In this document: in pieces, positions 61,795-64,000 of the stretch | Numbering within the stretch: position 1 is the first letter of the stretch | How the letters are laid out: each line of letters begins with the position of its first letter | Assembly: GCA_002427605.1 (NCBI GenBank) | Contig: DIRT01000018.1 | Span: forward strand, 1-64,000 | DNA: 64,000 nucleotides | Source: Bacteroidales bacterium UBA5429 | GTDB lineage: Bacteria; Bacteroidota; Bacteroidia; Bacteroidales; WCHB1-69 | Reading direction: 5' to 3' | The notes under the pieces: model-generated | Databases searched by the model: none | What the model was told of the DNA's origin: nothing | What the model saw: the letters and a program-made list of their open reading frames with translations, nothing else | Made by a program: the position numbers and the translations under genes

Positions 61795-62961
61795 ATGAAT
61801 AAGAAAATTTCAAATGTTTTTCCTTGGGTATTGATGATTTTAATGTCGTCGGTTACCTTTGTAGGGATTTTATCAGAGTTGATGCCTTCTGGCGTTTTAC
61901 CACAAATTATGGATGACTTGGGTATTAACGAGGTGCAGGGTGGTAGATTGGTAGGCTTATATGCACTTGCATCAGCTATTTTTGGTATTCCGCTCATTTC
62001 TGCGACAATGCAATTTAACCGCAAGAACTTATTATTATGGTTATTGCTAGGATTTGCCGTTTGTAACATTGCGTCAGCTTTGGTACACAATTATTATTTA
62101 GTTTTAGTGCTTCGTTTTCTCGGAGGTATCAGTGCCGGTGTAATGTGGCCTATGATTGCTGCATTCGGTATGCGATTGGTTGATCCTCATCATCAAGGGA
62201 AAGCAGTAGCGGTAATTATGGCGGGAAATACGCTAGGGATTAGCTTAGGTATGCCTCTGATGACCTCTATTGGTGAGAAATTTGGTTGGCGTACTGAGTT
62301 TATTGTTTTGGGATTGATTGTTGTTCTTATTGCTGTACTTTCTTTCTTTATGCTGCCATCTACTCCTGGCGAAAAACTCACAAGAAGCACATCTCCTTTT
62401 GCTATGCTGAAGAATAAAGCTATTTTATTAATTATTCTTCTCACTTTATTGGGAGTTAGTGCACATTACGGAGTTTACACCTATATTACTCAGTTAGTAG
62501 CAGAAATCGATATTAAGGGCGGTATTGAAATGGCGTTGCTCGTATTTGGTATTGGCTCGTTGATATCTATTGTTATTGCAACGAAGTATATTGACAAGTA
62601 TTTGCGTGAACTCACAGTATTAATGTTTGCTTTCATTGCTATCGCAATGGTGATGTTTTATTTCTTCAAAGGTGCAATGTTCATCTCTCATTTAGGTTTC
62701 TTCATGTGGGGATTGTCATTTGGTCCGTTGGTAACACTCTTCCAGGCAGCAGTCGGCAATCAAGTGGAAACTGCCAAAGACGTGGCCATGTCGGTACAGT
62801 CCTGTATGTTTAACCTCTCTATTATGCTTACTACCTGGGTAGCAGGTGTATTGTTAATGCATTACGGTGCATTAAATCTCACTTGGTATGCAGTAATATT
62901 GGCTGTTCCCGGAATCATCATTTCGATTTTTGCAAAACACACCCTTCGTCCGATGGGATAA
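61795..62961 (+). CDS. MFS transporter (AraJ/sugar-efflux-like)
   Basis: 388 residues with about 12 membrane helices. The early SELMPSGVLPQIMDDLGI and the loop between helices 2 and 3 fit the DHA1/AraJ-type drug or sugar efflux group; RFLGGISAGVMWPMIAAFGMRL is the usual helix 4-5 segment. The substrate is unknown. The acetyltransferase gene begins 7 bp later. Confidence 0.85.
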   Translation: MNKKISNVFPWVLMILMSSVTFVGILSELMPSGVLPQIMDDLGINEVQGGRLVGLYALASAIFGIPLISATMQFNRKNLLLWLLLGFAVCNIASALVHNYYLVLVLRFLGGISAGVMWPMIAAFGMRLVDPHHQGKAVAVIMAGNTLGISLGMPLMTSIGEKFGWRTEFIVLGLIVVLIAVLSFFMLPSTPGEKLTRSTSPFAMLKNKAILLIILLTLLGVSAHYGVYTYITQLVAEIDIKGGIEMALLVFGIGSLISIVIATKYIDKYLRELTVLMFAFIAIAMVMFYFFKGAMFISHLGFFMWGLSFGPLVTLFQAAVGNQVETAKDVAMSVQSCMFNLSIMLTTWVAGVLLMHYGALNLTWYAVILAVPGIIISIFAKHTLRPMG

Positions 62962-62968
62962 AAGAGAA

Positions 62969-63520
62969 ATGGAATTACAAACGAACCGTCTAATTTTAAG
63001 GGCTTGGCAGGAAAGCGAAGCGGAAATATTTTATAAATATGCTAAAAATCCGAATGTAGCTCTTAAAGCCGGTTGGCAACCACACACCAATGTCGAGAGA
63101 AGTTGTGAAGTTATTAAAGCTTTTCTTTTAGTTTCTGAGGTTTACGCCATTGTTTTGAAAGAGATAGGTGAGCCTATTGGCACTATAGGAATAGTTCCGA
63201 GATCTGAAATGAATAGTAATATAATAGGAGAAAATGAATGTGAGGTGGGTTGTTGGATTGGCGAGCCATTTTGGGGACAGGGCTTGATCCCGGAAGCTCT
63301 GAAAGCACTACTCAGGCATGCTTTTGAAACACTGAACTATACTGTCGTATGGTGTGGTTATTATGATGGAAATGAAAGATCAAAACGGGTTCTGGAAAAA
63401 TGCGGTTTTGTTTTTAGTCACACAGAATACAACAAACCTGCTCCATTGCCGAATGATTTTCGTACGGAACATTTTTTCAAACTCACTTTTGAAAACTGGA
63501 AAAAAATAAAAGACAGATAA
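62969..63520 (+). CDS. GNAT-family N-acetyltransferase
   Basis: 183 residues from ATG 62969; an in-frame start at 62930 would overlap the MFS gene. RimJ/RimL-type GNAT: LQTNRLILRAWQESEAEIF at the start, GTIGIVPRSE, VGCWIGEPFWGQGLIPEALKA (acetyl-CoA loop region) and ERSKRVLEKCGFVF. It acetylates an amine of unknown identity; the pairing with an efflux pump could suggest detoxification, which is inference. Confidence 0.85.
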   Translation: MELQTNRLILRAWQESEAEIFYKYAKNPNVALKAGWQPHTNVERSCEVIKAFLLVSEVYAIVLKEIGEPIGTIGIVPRSEMNSNIIGENECEVGCWIGEPFWGQGLIPEALKALLRHAFETLNYTVVWCGYYDGNERSKRVLEKCGFVFSHTEYNKPAPLPNDFRTEHFFKLTFENWKKIKDR

Positions 63521-63551
63521 AATATTATTGTCAATAATACTTTTCTATATC

Positions 63552-63585
63552 AAAAAAAAGCTACCCTTTTGAGGTAGCTTTTTTT
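63552..63585. terminator. bidirectional terminator between GNAT and codA genes
   Basis: AAAAAAGCTACC and GGTAGCTTTTTTT around the loop CTTTTGA. A-rich on one side and T-rich on the other, it can serve both converging genes. Confidence 0.88.
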
Positions 63586-63602
63586 GTAATCAATTAAAAA
63601 TC

Positions 63603-64000
63603 TTACATTTTGAATGGAATTTCAAATTCTGTTGGTTTCTTTTTGAATAGGAATTCCCCTTTTCTAACTGAAGCCAACACGCCAACACGTCTGCGGATGC
63701 AATCCCACGCGCTATCACCGTCCAAAACAATAAAGTTTGCATCTTTGCCTACTTCCAAGCCGTATTCGTCATGAATATTCAAACATCTGGCACCATTATA
63801 GGTAATTAAATCAAATGCAACCTCTACTTCCTGTGGACTGGCGAATTGAGTTAAGTGGATACCGTTATCCAACACATTCATCATATTTCCACTTCCGAGA
63901 GGATACCATGGGTCGTTGATGGAGTCTTGTGCAAACGCAACATTGATCCCCATTTCCATAAATTCTTTAACTCTGGTCAAACCACGACGTTTTGGATAAG
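63603..64000 (-). CDS. codA: cytosine deaminase, C-terminal part (runs off the window)
   Basis: The frame is open to the window edge and reads YPKRRGLTRVKEFMEMGINV, then AFAQDSINDPWYPLGSGNM, matching the C-terminal third of E. coli-type CodA. The metal-site Asp lies in AQDS. GLEVGKDANFIVLDGDSAWD and the end of the amidohydrolase fold follow. The N-terminal two thirds are outside. It converts cytosine to uracil (or a related base). The TTG at 63980 is an internal Leu codon, not the start. Confidence 0.85.
   Translation of the reverse strand, partial: YPKRRGLTRVKEFMEMGINVAFAQDSINDPWYPLGSGNMMNVLDNGIHLTQFASPQEVEVAFDLITYNGARCLNIHDEYGLEVGKDANFIVLDGDSAWDCIRRRVGVLASVRKGEFLFKKKPTEFEIPFKM

Noticed and set aside
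1..64000. tRNA, rRNA, tmRNA and riboswitch genes
   Set aside because: No cloverleaf, rRNA segment or recognised riboswitch core was found by eye; a covariance-model scan would be needed to exclude small RNAs.

Overview
The window looks like chromosomal DNA of a Bacteroidota bacterium, probably an uncultured member of the Bacteroidales or a neighbouring order. The main reasons are promoters with the Bacteroidota -7 box TAnnTTTG (very often TATCTTTG just before a start codon), gliding/type IX secretion genes (gldB, gldD, gldF, gldG), four secreted proteins with a T9SS C-terminal sorting tail, a TonB-dependent receptor with a carboxypeptidase-regulatory domain, and an EF-G2-like translation factor. 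GC content is low to moderate by eye. The genus cannot be named from this sequence.

Layout. 1-1.3 kb: infC-rpmI-rplT (minus strand); infC lacks ATG, GTG or TTG and seems to start with AUC. 1.6-9.5 kb: a tight plus-strand envelope operon, ddl, two GH73-LysM hydrolases, two M23 peptidases, phoH, lpxK and punA. In both hydrolase pairs the second copy has lost a catalytic residue. 9.5-14.1 kb: accessory zone with a Rieske-like lipoprotein, one T9SS cargo protein, two unknown secreted proteins, a decayed operon of two tiny peptides, and dense interspersed repeats. 14.1-34.7 kb: mostly core genes (cdaA, tdk, a C1 peptidase, pepT, gldD, gldB, ssb, a secreted nuclease/phosphatase-like protein, an EF-G paralogue, lpdA, an M6 peptidase, sufE, an M16 peptidase, a TonB receptor, a CDF metal exporter). 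34.9-38.3 kb: nfo and gldFG. 38.6-41.0 kb: a GH95 fucosidase broken at an A9G8 tract. 41-48 kb: accessory zone with a 20-residue-repeat protein, a PrsW-like protease, a DUF4143 ATPase, a DNA glycosylase and a one-gene MmeI-type restriction-modification enzyme. 48-59.7 kb: murG, a threonine aldolase, ackA, a KilA-N gene with an internal amber codon, queE, a dnaX split between two frames, a subtilisin, rel and acpP. 59.8-64 kb: an AbiE-type toxin-antitoxin pair behind tandem repeats, an MFS transporter, a GNAT acetyltransferase, and the end of a cytosine deaminase.

The most unusual content is intergenic. (i) A composite repeat, called R1 here, occurs six times; it runs from a GGGGGGCAG core to a CCCCACTCTGGAAT end, usually followed by CCTTTTTG and GATCAATTACG. 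The copies lie only around accessory genes, and an inverted pair brackets the restriction-modification gene. (ii) Around R1 lie tracts of 7-bp units whose sequences differ from tract to tract but fit GAANNNN (GAATTAC, GAAATCC, GAAAGTC, GAAGGCG, GAAGGTA, GAAGTAA, GAAAATT). (iii) A second repeat family, R2, accompanies them. (iv) The 9-mer GGGGGGCAG also appears inside two coding genes. Together these look like an undescribed repeat system that marks, and may mobilise, accessory cassettes. That interpretation is inference; the repeats themselves are visible in the sequence.

The genes support a surface-active lifestyle: peptidoglycan remodelling, T9SS export of peptidases and a nuclease-like protein, gliding components, (p)ppGpp and c-di-AMP signalling, and two genome-defence modules (MmeI-like R-M and AbiE).
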